Assembly: GCA_047637875.1 (NCBI GenBank)
Contig: JBLJBH010000035.1
Location: 1-64,000 of the forward strand
Direction: 5' to 3'
DNA: 64,000 bases
From: UBA7396 sp047637875
GTDB taxonomy: Bacteria > Patescibacteriota > Gracilibacteria > BD1-5 > UBA6164
The notes beneath the pieces are model-generated. The model did not search any database and was not told the DNA's origin. It saw only the letters and a list, made by a program, of their open reading frames with translations. Of the stretch, positions 43,797-54,208 are shown piece by piece. The number at the start of each line of letters is the position of its first letter. Position 1 is the first letter of the stretch. The translations under genes were made by a program, and so were the position numbers.

Positions 43797-44073
43797 ATGT
43801 ATAAATTAATATATAAATCAAATTTTGAAAAATCACTTAAAAATCTAAAAAAATGAAATATTAAAATTTTTTCAAAAGTATGAAAAATTCTTGAAATATT
43901 GTATGATTGACCTCCTTTTGAAGAAATTTACAATGTTCATGAACTTAGTTGAGATTATAAATGATTTTTTTCTGTAAATGTAACTTGAGATTATAGAATA
44001 ATTTTCACTATAAATAAAATAGAAAAAGAAATTGTTTTATATTTCATTTTGAACTCACAGCGAATTATATTAA
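43797..44073 (+). pseudogene. RelE/YafQ-type toxin 2 with a frameshift
   Basis: Starts MYKLIYKSNFEKSLKNLKKG, then KIFSKVGKILEILYDGPPFEE, VHELSGDYKGFFSVNVTGDYRIIF: the RelE/StbE mRNA interferase family. In the annotated frame it continues YFILNSQRIILKTG... through the following hairpin and stops only at 44121-44123 (108 residues). In the +1 frame from 44044 the same DNA reads SFGTHSELY then TAA at 44071, which is the conserved family ending GTHxExY. One extra T in TATTTC (44040-44045) thus explains the break. Either a real inactivating mutation or an assembly error. The lost C-terminus carries residues needed for cleavage in RelE relatives. Confidence 0.8.
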
Positions 44074-44100
44074 AAACTTGATTTTTCAAGTTTTTTTTAT
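44070..44100 (+). terminator. Partial repeat copy 3: terminator only
   Basis: TTAAAAACTTGATTTTTCAAG plus eight T: same hairpin as copies 1 and 2 with one added A, after which the similarity stops. It ends toxin 2 and precedes the 2-epimerase gene. Confidence 0.75.
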
Positions 44101-44134
44101 ATAAATGATGAAATAATTTTTAAGAGAATTAATA

Positions 44135-45184
44135 ATGAAAAAAATAATGACTATAGTTTGAACAAGACCAGAACTAATTAGGTTAAGTGAAACTATAAAA
44201 TTACTTGATAATTTTTCAAAACATATTTTTGTTCATACATGACAAAACTTTACTCCAGAATTGCATGATCAATTTTTCAAAGATTTAGACTTAAGACTTC
44301 CAGATTATCAACTCAACAAACAGTGAAAATCTTGATTTGAATTCATTTGAAATATGTACCTAGAAATAGATAAAATAATAGAAAAAGAGAAACCAGAAGT
44401 AATACTTATACTTTGAGATACAAATTCAGCACTTTCTGCTTATGTAGCAAAAAGAAAAAAAATCTCAGTTTTTCATATGGAAGCTGGAAATAGGTGTTAT
44501 GATGAGAATGTACCAGAAGAAACAAATAGAAAAATAGTTGACTCTCTATCTGAATTTTTATTACCTTATACTCAAAGAAGTAGAGAAAATTTATTAACTG
44601 AATGATATCATCCATCAAAAATAATAGTAATTTGAAATCCAATTACTGAAATAATTTCAAAATATGAAAAACAAATTTGAAATAGAATCATAAAAGACAA
44701 CTATATACTTGTTACGCTTCATAGAGATGAAAATGTGACAAATAAAGAAAATCTAGAAAATGTTATAAGTGCATTGAATGAAATATCTAATAAATATAAA
44801 GTAATACTTTCAGTGCATCCGAAATTAGAAGAAATGCTTGAAAAATTTGATATAAAGTTATCAAATAAGATAGAAGCATGTAAACCATTTGGATTTCAAA
44901 AATTTTTGAATCTTGAAAAATATGCAAAATGTGTATTATCTGATAGTTGAACGGTTCCAGAAGAATGTTGTATTTTAAAAACTCCTTGTATATTACTTAG
45001 AACTTCTACTGAAAGACCTGAACTACTTGAAAATAATTCAATGATTTTGAGCTGAATAACAAAAGAAGAAATACTTACATCTATGGAAGTAGCAATTAAT
45101 ACAGAAATTGGAGATATTCCAAGTGATTATAAAGATACAAACGTATCACAAAAAATACTAAAATTATTACTCAGACATATTTAA
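44135..45184 (+). CDS. UDP-N-acetylglucosamine 2-epimerase family (WecB/FnlC-like)
   Basis: 349 residues. MTIVGTRPELIRLSETIKLL, FVHTGQNFTPELHDQFF, VILILGDTNSALSAYVAKR, VFHMEAGNRCYDENVPEETNR, ILVTLHRDENV and SDSGTVPEECCILKTPCILLRTSTERPE are the WecB/MnaA motifs. Next to a CapE/FnlA-like dehydratase and an RmlD-like reductase, it is best read as FnlC/CapG, the last step of UDP-L-FucNAc (or a related 2-acetamido-6-deoxyhexose) synthesis, rather than ManNAc formation. It is the first of a plus-strand operon of seven genes to 50656. Confidence 0.9.
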
Positions 45185-45203
45185 TACTTAAAATCTTACA
45201 AAA

Positions 45204-46199
45204 ATGCAATTAGACTTTAATAATAAAAGAATTCTCATCACTGGATGAACTGGTTCTTGGTGAAATGAACTAACAAAACAATTACTTGAAAAATATTCTC
45301 CAAAAGAAATCATCATATATTCTAGATGAGAATTAGCTCAAGTATTAATGTGAAGAAAATTTAGTGATTATAAAAACATAAAATATATGATTGGTGATGT
45401 TAGAGATTTACCAAGACTAACTGAATGTATGAAAAATGTAGATTATGTATTTCATTTAGCAGCACTTAAACATGTTCCAGTTTGTGAAGATTATCCAGAA
45501 GAAAGTGTAAAAACTAATGTAAGTTGAACAGAAAATGTAGTAAAAGCTGCAAAAGCTAACAATGTAAAAGTAGTAATTGATGTTTCTACTGATAAAGCTT
45601 GTAATCCTATAAATGTTTATGGAAGTTGTAAATCATTATGAGAAAAACTAATGATACAAGCAAATGATAATCATTCTGAAACAAAATTTGTTTGTATAAG
45701 AGCTTGAAATGTTATGTGAACAAATGGTTCTATAATACCTTTTTTCAAGGACCTATTAAAAAATACTAATAATCCACTTCCTATAACAGATACATGAATG
45801 ACTAGATATTTTATGACTCTGGAAGAAGCTATAGGACTTATTTTTAAAGCAACTGATAATTGTTTTGGGTGAGAAGTTTTTGTTACAAAAATGCCTGCTT
45901 GTAAAATATTAGATTTAGCAAAAGTCTTATCAAATCATTATAGCAAAGAACTAGATTATAAAGTAGTTGGAATAAGACCTGGTGAAAAACTTCATGAAGA
46001 ATTAGTTTCTGAATATGAAGCTGTAAATACTGTTGAAGATGAAAACTTTAGAATTATTCTTCCTATGACAAAGAAACTTGATGAAAAATACAAAAATCAT
46101 ACAAAAATGAAAGAAGAAAAATATACTTCAAATGATATTTTGATGAATGAAGATGAAATAAGAACAATGCTTAAGAATGGTTGATTTTTAAATGATTAA
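45204..46199 (+). CDS. UDP-GlcNAc 4,6-dehydratase (CapE/FnlA-like)
   Basis: 331 residues. Extended SDR: NAD loop ILITGGTGSWGNELTKQLL, VFHLAALKHVPVCEDYPEES, STDKACNPINVYGSCKSLGEKL with active-site YGSCK (YxxxK), and GTNGSIIPFFKDLLKN. C-terminal VVGIRPGEKLHEELVSEYE is specific to the CapE/FnlA/FlaA1 group. It dehydrates (and may 5-epimerise) UDP-GlcNAc to a 4-keto-6-deoxy sugar. Sits between the 2-epimerase and the reductase with 19 and 11 base gaps. Confidence 0.92.
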
Positions 46200-46210
46200 T
46201 AATTTTAAAA

Positions 46211-46972
46211 ATGTTGAATGAATCAAAAATACTTATAACATGATGAACAGGTAGACTTGGGAAAGCTTTTAAAAAAATATTCCCAAATGCGATATATCCT
46301 ACCAGAAATGATATGGATATAAATAATATCGAAATTATAAGAAATTTTATAAAAAAATCTAATCCTGAAATAATTATACATTTAGCAGCTCTAGCTTCTA
46401 TTCCAAAATGCGAAGAAAATAAAACTTTAGCTTGGAATACTAATGTGGTAGCAACGAGAAATATAGCTGAAATAGCAAAAAAACTATGAGTTAAAAAATT
46501 TATATACTTGCAATCTGCTTGTATATTTTCTTGAGAAGATGATTTTATGTATGATGAAGATAGTATTCCTTCTCCAAAACATTATTATGGAATGACTAAA
46601 TTAGTTGCTGAAGAAATTATAAAATCTTATAATTCTGATGATTTTCAAACTATAATAGCTAGAACAAATTTCACTACTATGCCTTGGGAATACCCAAAAG
46701 CTTTTACAGATAGATTTTGAACCTATCTATTTGCTCAATGAGTAGTAAAATGAATTAAAGAAATACTAGAATCAGAAACTAAATTACCAATTATTCATAT
46801 TTGCTGAGATAAAGAAATATCTATGTATGAGTATGCTTGCCTTGGTTGAAGTAGTGTTGAACCTATGACTATAGCAGATTATAATTGACCTGCTTTAACT
46901 AAAAAAATGTCTCTTACAACGAAATATTGGCATACTTATAAAATAGAAGATAGTGATTTTAATGATAATTAA
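46211..46972 (+). CDS. RmlD/FnlB-like NDP-4-keto-sugar reductase
   Basis: 253 residues. ILITGGTGRLGKAFKKIFPN (NAD(P) loop), IIIHLAALASIPKCEENKTLAWNTN, LQSACIFSG with PSPKHYYGMTKLVAEEII giving the YxxxK pair (YGMTK). Shorter than CapF and close to RmlD. It should reduce the 4-keto group made by the dehydratase, completing the 6-deoxy sugar nucleotide with the neighbouring 2-epimerase. The exact stereochemistry cannot be read. Confidence 0.88.
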
Positions 46973-46978
46973 ATAAAT

Positions 46979-47725
46979 ATGAAAAAAATAACTTATATAA
47001 ATTCTCCTGAAAAATTTTTAAATATAGTTTCAAAAAAAATAAAACAAACAGATATTGTTTTAGATATTTGATGTTGAATAAATCCTCAAAAATATATTAA
47101 ACCTGTATTACATATTTGCGCTGAACCATATGAACAATATGCTGAACACTTATTACAAAAAATATGAAACAAGTGAAAATTTTTTGTTGTTTTAAAACAA
47201 AAATGGAATGAAGTTATAAAAACAATTCCAAAAAATGGGGTTGATACAGTTATAACGTTAGATGTAATTGAACACTTGGAAAAAGAAGAATGACTTGAAA
47301 TTTTAAAAAATACTATTCCATTAGCAAGAAAACAAGTAGTAATATTTACACCATATTGATTTTTACCACAAGAAGTACCAGAATGAATGAAAGATGCATG
47401 GTGACTTGATTGATCTGAATGGCAAAAACATAAATCAGGTTGGACTGAAAAAGATTTTAGTGACGAATGGGAAATTTATATATGTCCTGAATTTCATTTT
47501 TATGATGCAATAACAAATGAAAAATTTGAAAAACCATACTGAGCAATGTTTGCAATATTAAATAAAAATGAATACTCAAAATATAATATATATAGTTTTA
47601 CAAGAGATATTTATGGATTTTTAACTCATACTCTTCCATTATACTTCAGAACTAACAATATTTTATACAATCCATTATTAAAATTAATTTATAGAAAAAT
47701 ATTTTTAAAAATAATTAAAAAATAA
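46979..47725 (+). CDS. Class I SAM-dependent methyltransferase
   Basis: 248 residues. SAM motif I TDIVLDIGCGINPQKYI, motif II/III region VDTVITLDVIEHLEKEEGLEIL and VVIFTPYGFLPQEVP: a Methyltransf_11/23-type fold. In a glycan locus it may methylate a sugar hydroxyl or terminal residue to cap chains. Its stop overlaps the next ATG (TAATG at 47723-47727), showing tight coupling with the GT2 gene. Confidence 0.85.
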
Positions 47726-48627
47726 TGTTTAATCCAAAAGTATCTATAATAATTCCCGTTTATAACTGATCTAATTATCTATCTGAAGCTATTGAAAGTG
47801 CTTTAGCTCAAACATATAATAATATAGAAATAATTGTTATAAATGATGGATCAAATGATAATTGAGTAACTGAAAAAATTGCTCTTTCTTTTGGTAATAA
47901 AATAAATTATATTTACAAAGAAAATTGATGAGTTGCCACTGCTTTGAATTTATGAATAGAAAAAGCTAGTTGAGAATATATTTCTTGGCTTAGTCATGAT
48001 GATTTATATTATCCAAATAAAATTGAAGAACAAGTAAAAACATTAGAATGATTAGAAGATAAAAATACAATTATATATAGTAATTTCGAGTTTTTTTATG
48101 ATGATAAAAAATTATCCGAAATAAATCCAAATTCAAATTACATGAAAGATGAAAATTTATTATATAATTGTATTTTTAGAAAATACCCTCTACAATGATG
48201 TTCTTTATTAATTAAAAAAGATATTTTCAAAAAAATATGATTTTTTAATTTAGATTATAAATGTGTCCAAGATTATGATATGTGGTTAAGAATGTTATCA
48301 AATAAAATAAAATTTAAATATAATAATAAGATTCTTATAAAATATAGAAGACATGAGGCTCAATGAAGTATTGCACTAAATAATAAATGTTTTAAAGAAG
48401 AATACAAATTCATATATAACATGTCTAATATTTTCAGTAAGTTTAGTTTAAATGATATTTTAAAATCTTCTCCTAATAATGAATATAAAATAGTATTGTT
48501 TTTAAAAATAATAAAATCATTTTATTTATCAGTACTTATATTTTTTATAATTAATTTTGTAAAAAAAGTTTGATTATACTGATATTTTTCACCTCTTTGG
48601 AGAAAATACATATTAAAACAAAAATAA
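47725..48627 (+). CDS. Glycosyltransferase family 2
   Basis: 300 residues. VSIIIPVYNGSNYLSEAIES, EIIVINDGSND, GGVATALNLGIEKASGEYISWLSHDDLYYPNKI (DD metal site) and VQDYDMWLRML (acceptor/catalytic region). One membrane-like segment near the C-terminus (VLIFFIINFVKKVGLYGY). Transfers a sugar to a growing glycan at the inner membrane face. Its first about 100 residues are nearly identical to those of the gene at 49778; the rest differs, so donor binding may be shared and acceptors differ. Confidence 0.92.
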
Positions 48628-48628
48628 T

Positions 48629-49771
48629 ATGAAAAAAATACTTCACATAAATCCTCAACTTAAGATTATTTGATGAATGGAAAGATATATAGAACAATTC
48701 TATATGTCTTTTTGTGATAATTATAATATATATGCTCTAAGTTTAGAAAAACATAATATTAATTTAAGTTTACCTAAAGAAAAAATATTTTCTCTTGATG
48801 AAGAAATAAATAATTCTCTTACAGCAAAAATTAAAAAATTATTTTTTAGAAGTAGAAATATAGCTAAATTTTGTAATAAAAATAATATTGATATAAGTAT
48901 TTCGCACTGAGATATAGCAAATTTATTTAATATAATTAGTAAACTTTTTTGAAATAAATCAAAAATTATAATAATACTTCATAATGCTTTTGATAAAGAT
49001 TTACTTTGAACTCCTTTATATTTACTTTGCAAATTTGTATACAAATATGCTGATGAAATTATATCTGTTTCAAAAGAATTATCTGAAGATATAAAAAAAC
49101 AAATAAATACTGAAAAAATAAAAACTATATATAATCCTTTTGATTTTGAAAAAATAGAAATCTTGAAAAAGGAAAAAGTAGAAGAAAATATAGAAACTAT
49201 ATTAAATAATTGAAAAATTAACTTTTGTAATGTAGCGAGATTAGCTTCTTATAAAAAACAAGACTTAATTATAGATTCTTTTTATGAATATTATAAAATT
49301 AATAAAAATATTCAATTATTTTTTATATGAGATTGAGATGAAAAATATAAAACTTTACTTCAAGAAAAAATAACTAAATACTGACTAAACAAAACAATAT
49401 TTTTTCTTTGATATAAAATCAATGTTTATAAATATATAAAATCAATGAATTACTATTTATATTTATCTTGACTACAAGAATGATTTGGAAGATGACTTAT
49501 AGATTCTTTATCTTGTTGAGTTCCTATTTTAACTCATGATTATAAATATTGAGCAAAAGAAATAATTAGAAATGATACAAATTTTACAGATTGTAGAAAT
49601 ATAGAAATTCATGAAAATGGTATTTTAACTCCATATATGGATAAAGAAAAATATATTGAAGCTATGCAACTTTTATTTGAAACAAGATTTGATAAAGAAA
49701 AAATTATAGAAAATATGAAAAAGTATAATATTGAAAACTTTAAGGAAGATTGGAATTTAATTTTAAGATAA
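48629..49771 (+). CDS. Glycosyltransferase family 4
   Basis: 380 residues, GT-B fold. N-terminal HINPQLKIIGGMERYIEQFY, middle YADEIISVSKELSEDI and KTIYNPFDFEKIE, then FCNVARLASYKKQDLIIDSF, LFFIGDGDEKYK, and YLSGLQEGFGRGLIDSLSCGVPILTHDYKYGAKEII, the ExGFG...E donor-phosphate motif of GT4. Starts 1 base after the GT2 gene. Donor and acceptor unknown. Confidence 0.92.
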
Positions 49772-49777
49772 TAAAAT

Positions 49778-50656
49778 ATGTTTAATCCAAAAGTATCCAT
49801 AATAATCCCCGTTTATAACTGATCTAATTATCTTTCTGAAGCAATTGAAAGCGCTTTGGCTCAAACATATGATAATATAGAAATAATTGTTATAAATGAT
49901 GGTTCAAATGATAACTCTAGCACTGAAAAAATTGCTCTTTCTTTTGGTGATAAAATAAATTATATTTACAAAGAAAATTGATGAGTTGCTACTGCTTTGA
50001 ATTTATGAATTGAAAAAGCAACTTGAGAATATATTTCTTGGTTAAGTCATGATGATTTGTATCATCCAAATAAGATTAAAGAAGCAGTATTATTATTAAA
50101 TAAATTGAATTGAAAAAATATAATTTTTAATGATTATGAATTAATAGATAAAGATAAAAAAACTATCAATATTTTAAAAAGTCCTACAAAAAATGAAGAT
50201 ATATTTTTTAAATTAATATCAAATAAATTTGCTCTTAATTGATGTACTTTACTTATACCAAAAAAAACATTTTTGGAAGTATGATATTTTGATAAAGATT
50301 TAAAAACAACTCAGGATTACAATATGTGGATTAGAATGATAAAATGATGATATAGATTTGTAAATCTACCAATTGTTTTAACAAAATATAGAATACATGA
50401 AAATCAAGATAGTATAAAAAAGAAAGAGTTATTTTATAAAGAAATAAAAGATGCTCAAAATTATGTTTTAAATAATTTTTCGTTAGAAGAATTAAAAAAT
50501 AATTCTTGATTTAAATATAATAAATATTTATTTTTTATATATTTAAAATTAATTTTCTTTAAACAAAATATATTATGAAATATCACAATTCTCACTCAAA
50601 AAATATGAATCTATAAATTAATTGCTCCAATTTATAGAAAAATTTTTATAAAATAA
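49778..50656 (+). CDS. Glycosyltransferase family 2, paralogue of 47725
   Basis: 292 residues. Same N-terminal GT-A half as the 47725 gene (VSIIIPVYNGSNYLSEAIES, YISWLSHDDLYHPNKI) but different acceptor half: NGCTLLIPKKTFLEVGYFDK, TTQDYNMWIRMIKGGYRF. About nine in ten bases match over the first 300; silent differences dominate. Last gene of the operon, ending in a long hairpin. A duplication followed by divergence or gene conversion is the likely history. Confidence 0.92.
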
Positions 50657-50691
50657 AAGAATAAACAAAAATTTGTTTATTCTTTTATTTT
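50650..50691. terminator. 20-bp bidirectional terminator
   Basis: Perfect arms 50650-50669 and 50672-50691 (AAAATAAAAGAATAAACAAA and its complement). It overlaps the stop of the GT2 gene and the 3' end of the convergent GT4 gene, so both coding sequences run into the hairpin. Confidence 0.88.
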
Positions 50692-51636
50692 ATTTAATAA
50701 ATCATTTATTATGTTTTCTTTTTTATAATTTAATGAAAAATTATAGGAAAAATCTGAATAAAAATCATAATTATTTATAATTTCTCAAAATTTTTGTTCG
50801 AAATTATCAGTTATAAATTCTTTTGGATAAATATAATCCCATAAATCATTATCTATTAATATAATAGGTTTTCAATAACTACAAGCTTCCATTATAACTC
50901 ATCACCAAGTTTCAAGATTACTAGAATAAACAAAAATATCTGATTCAATATATAAATTATTTAGTTCTTCTTTTAGTAAAAAATCATATATTTCTATATT
51001 TAAATTATCACCTTTTTTTAATGAATTTATTTTATCAATTATTATTTTTTTATTATCTATATTTCAAGGTAAAACAATTTTCCAAGTTAAATTTAAATTT
51101 TTTAGTTTAACTATTTCTTTTGCTAAATCATAAACTCAAATTCATTTTTCATAAAAATTAGCACTTGATATGGTTAATAATTTAATATTATCCAATTTAA
51201 TATTATTTTTAGATTTATTAAAATTTGATATAAATAATTTTGAAATAATTATTTTAAAATTATATTTTTCTCTAAAATTAAGCTTATCTGCTAAATAATA
51301 ACTAGTTAATATTATCTTATCGCAAAATCATAAATTTAATTCTGCTAGGTAAAGAAATTTAACTCATAATCATTTATTTTTCCTTTCAATTTTATAATTT
51401 CAATGAAGATTAAAAAAGTATTTTTTTGCTCATATTGGCTTAAATAAAAACGGTATTATAGAAAAAATAATATCTGTTTTTATAAAATGAAGTTTTATAT
51501 AACAGGTTAATGAATTACAAAAATAAACATCATAAATATCAGAATGATTTTCAATTAAATATTCTGATATTTCTTTATAATAAAAATAAGTTCCTCACTC
51601 ATTTTTTGGTGCAAGAAAATATATTTTCTTTTTCAT
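50677..51636 (-). CDS. Glycosyltransferase, GT4-like
   Basis: 319 residues. N-terminal KIYFLAPKNEGGTYFYYKEI, middle FFNLHGNYKIERKNKGLG, KLLTISSANFYEKGIGVYDLAKEI, then IFVYSSNLETWGGVIMEACSYGKPIILIDND, a GT4-type donor loop with the usual ExxG replaced by ETWGG-VIMEA. Shorter N-terminal domain than the other GT4s. Its ATG overlaps the stop of the next upstream gene by one base (TAATG), so the two are coupled. Confidence 0.85.
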
Positions 51637-52832
51637 TACTTAATTAAATTATATAGATTTAAAATATTTTGTTCCCGATTAAATTTTTCTTTTATTATTT
51701 CTTTATTTACTTTAGCAAAATCTTCTTTTTTATCAATATTATCTAAAACTTTTATTATTCAATTTTTAAAAGTTTCAATTTTATCATCACTTAACAAAAC
51801 ACCATTTTCTCAATCTTTTATAACTTCCAGAGCTCATTCGTAAGGTGTTGCAATTATAAAACATCAAAGTTGCATAGCTTGAAGTAATGTAGTAGCAAGT
51901 CATCATCCAGGACTTGATGTGTGAAAATGTATATAAAATTGTTTTTGTAAAAGTAATGCTTCTTCAAAAGATTTAGATCAAGTAAAATATATTTTATTTT
52001 CTATATCTATATTTTTTAAATTTTTTAATTCCTCTCAATTTCAAACTATTACTATTTGAATTTTATTTTTTATATTATTTGGTAATAAATAATAAGCTTT
52101 TATTAAACTATCTACATTTTTCCATTTTAATATCCTTCAAACAAATCAGATTATAATTTTTCAATCAAATTTTTCTTTTAAATTTTCAATATTTTTATTA
52201 TCATCTAAATTTATTTCAAGTCATCTATAAATAACCTGAACTTCCCTATATATAAACTCATTTTGTACAAAGTTTTTACAAGCTTGACTAATAGCTATTA
52301 TTTTATCAGAATATTTAAAAATCCAAGCTCAAATAATTCTATCATAAATATATGAAATTTTACTTTTAAATTTACTTCAAAGTTTTACATAATCACTCCC
52401 GTGTTCTATATGAATCCATTTTAATTTATTTTTTATAGCAAAAATTCATCAAAATAAACTAGGTAAAAAAAATCTAGTATGAGTTATAACTCTTATATTT
52501 TTATTTTGTTGTAAATATAATTTTAAATATTTAAAAATAAGTATAGTTTTTTTATCCCCAAATTTATATATAGGAAAATTATTTATTATTTCAAAACTTG
52601 GAATAACTAAATGTATAATATTATTTTCTTTGTATCAAATAATTTCATTTTCAAAAATTATTATCTCACCTTTTTCTATCTTACTACCTTGTTCAAAATC
52701 TGTAATAACATTTATAAAATCTCAGAAATTATTTTTAATCCAGTTAATTCAAATTTCTTCTCAAACAGTTTCCACTCATCATTTATGTGGTGGAAAATAA
52801 GGTAAAAATTGAATAATATTTATTTTTTGCAT
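51636..52832 (-). CDS. Glycosyltransferase family 4
   Basis: 398 residues. N-terminal FLPYFPPHKGGVETVGEEI (the PPHxGGxE loop of GT4), IRVITHTRFFLPSLFGG, WIHIEHGSDYVKLG, YSDKIIAISQACKNF, then IIIGFVGRILKWKNVDSLIKAY, IVIVGNGEELKNL and HTSSPGGGLATTLLQAMQLGCFIIATPYEGALEVI. The donor motif is intact. Probably adds a hexose in the glycan chain. Coupled to the GT4 at 50677 and 9 bases from the HAD gene; a minus-strand operon. Confidence 0.92.
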
Positions 52833-52841
52833 ATATCTTAT

Positions 52842-53582
52842 TTACTTTATTAAACTCGCAATATATCTTTTAGTATCATCAACACTAAATACTCTTTTAC
52901 TCGTCACTCCTATTTCAAGTGGTGGATAATCATTTCATCCAGGAAAAACTGCATCTCCCACAAAAATGATTTCGTTTAAATCAACTCAAGAAACTTCTGA
53001 AAGTTTTTTTACTCAATAAGCTTTATCTACTCCAGCACGAGTGATATCAATAGAAGTTGCTCATCCAATAAGTATATTATAATTTTGTAAATCTTTGAGT
53101 AAATAATTTCTAATTTTTTTTCTTTTTTCACTATCTGGGTCCCAAGTGTGTTTTGCTTCCAAAGGGGCTTGTTGTCATAAAGCACTATAAGTGATTTGAG
53201 TTCATCTATCTTCTACAAGTTCTCACCAAGTTTGACTTGGTCTGAGATCCAAATCATCAATTGCTTGATTAAATACATCCATAATATATTTTTTTTCATC
53301 ATCTGAAAAATCAAGAGAGTATTGTTTTATCCACTCTCCATTTTGATATAAATACATTTTTGTTGAACAAGTTGGACAAACATATAGATTTCACAAAATT
53401 TTTTCATCATTTCCTAAAAAAGGAATAACTTGTTTTTGAAATTGTGAATAATCTCCCCCCGAAATAATGGCAACTTTGTATTTTGAAAGCAATTTTTTAA
53501 AAAGTTCTACCATTTCACTATCCATTTGTCATTTTGATGGAGCTAAAGTCCCATCCATATCAAAAGCTATAAGTTTAAACAT
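52842..53582 (-). CDS. HAD-superfamily phosphatase, phosphomannomutase-like
   Basis: 246 residues. HAD motif I FDMDGTLAPSKGQMD, motif II AIISGGDYSQF, C2B-type cap with Cys pair VCPTCSTKM, motif III/IV region VGDAVFPGGNDYPPLEIG. The layout resembles eukaryote-type PMM (alpha-D-phosphohexomutase, HAD-IIB) rather than simple phosphatases. It could convert mannose-6-P to mannose-1-P for GDP-mannose synthesis. Starts the minus-strand glycosyltransferase operon, 4 bases before the toxin gene stop upstream. Confidence 0.82.
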
Positions 53583-53586
53583 ATTT

Positions 53587-53862
53587 TTATTTGGTTAATT
53601 TTTTATAAATATTTCATCTATTTCAAGCATCAAAAAAACTTATTATAAGTTTTTCATCAATTATTTCATATAAAAATCTATAATTTCAAATTCTAAGTCT
53701 ATATGAATTAGGAAGTCAAATAAGAACTTTTATATCTAAATTATTTTCATATGGATCTAGAGATAAAATAGTTATAGATTTTTCAAATTTTTCTATCAAA
53801 TCTTCTCACTTATGTTTTTGCAAAAACTTTACAACTGATTTTTCAAGTATGATTTTATACAT
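53587..53862 (-). CDS. RelE/ParE family toxin 3
   Basis: 91 residues: MYKIILEKSVVKFLQKHKGE, LIEKFEKSITILSLDPYEN, IGLPNSYRLRIGNYRFLYEIID and FFDAGNRGNIYK. The YRLRIGNYRFLYEI strands with a downstream NRGxIY end are RelE/RelG-like. An mRNA interferase is likely. Unlike the two plus-strand pairs, its antitoxin is a standard Phd/YefM type. Starts 1 base after the antitoxin stop. Confidence 0.87.
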
Positions 53863-53863
53863 A

Positions 53864-54133
53864 TTATTTTAAACTACTTAAAAAACTAAATGCTTCAACT
53901 CAAGTCTCTCAGTGAGAACTTTCTTTATATGCTTTTATATCTTCAGGTGTTGCTTTTTCTTTTTCAAAAGCTACTTTTTGCAAAGCATTATATTCTTCAA
54001 TACTCAAAAATACTCAAATAGGTTTATTTTGTGATAAAACTATTTTTTTTCAAATTTTTGAAACATCTTTTATAACTTGTGAAGTCTTATCTCTTAAATC
54101 AGAAATAGATACAAAATTATCTAAAGTAATCAT
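53864..54133 (-). CDS. Phd/YefM family antitoxin
   Basis: 89 residues. FVSISDLRDKTSQVIKDVSK, GKKIVLSQNKPIGVFLSIEEYNAL: the classic Phd/YefM DNA-binding half. The C-terminal half is acidic and likely disordered until toxin binding (EKEKATPEDIKAYKESSHGE). It neutralises the RelE-type toxin next to it and represses the pair's promoter. Confidence 0.9.
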
Positions 54134-54152
54134 ATAAAAATATTTAATAAAT

Positions 54153-54190
54153 AAATCTTAGTAAAAATATACGTATTTTTACTAAGATTT
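54153..54190. terminator. 17-bp hairpin terminator after galE
   Basis: AAATCTTAGTAAAAATA and its perfect complement (54153-54169 with 54174-54190) around TACG. Between galE (stop at 54209, minus strand) and the antitoxin start. Confidence 0.85.
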
Positions 54191-54208
54191 CAAATTTATT
54201 TTAATAAA

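Noticed and set aside
43797..44123. Toxin 2 extended tail as a natural fusion
   Set aside because: The tail is the translated terminator hairpin (TGFFKFFLYKGG), and the alternative frame restores the conserved family terminus, so a frameshift is the simpler account.
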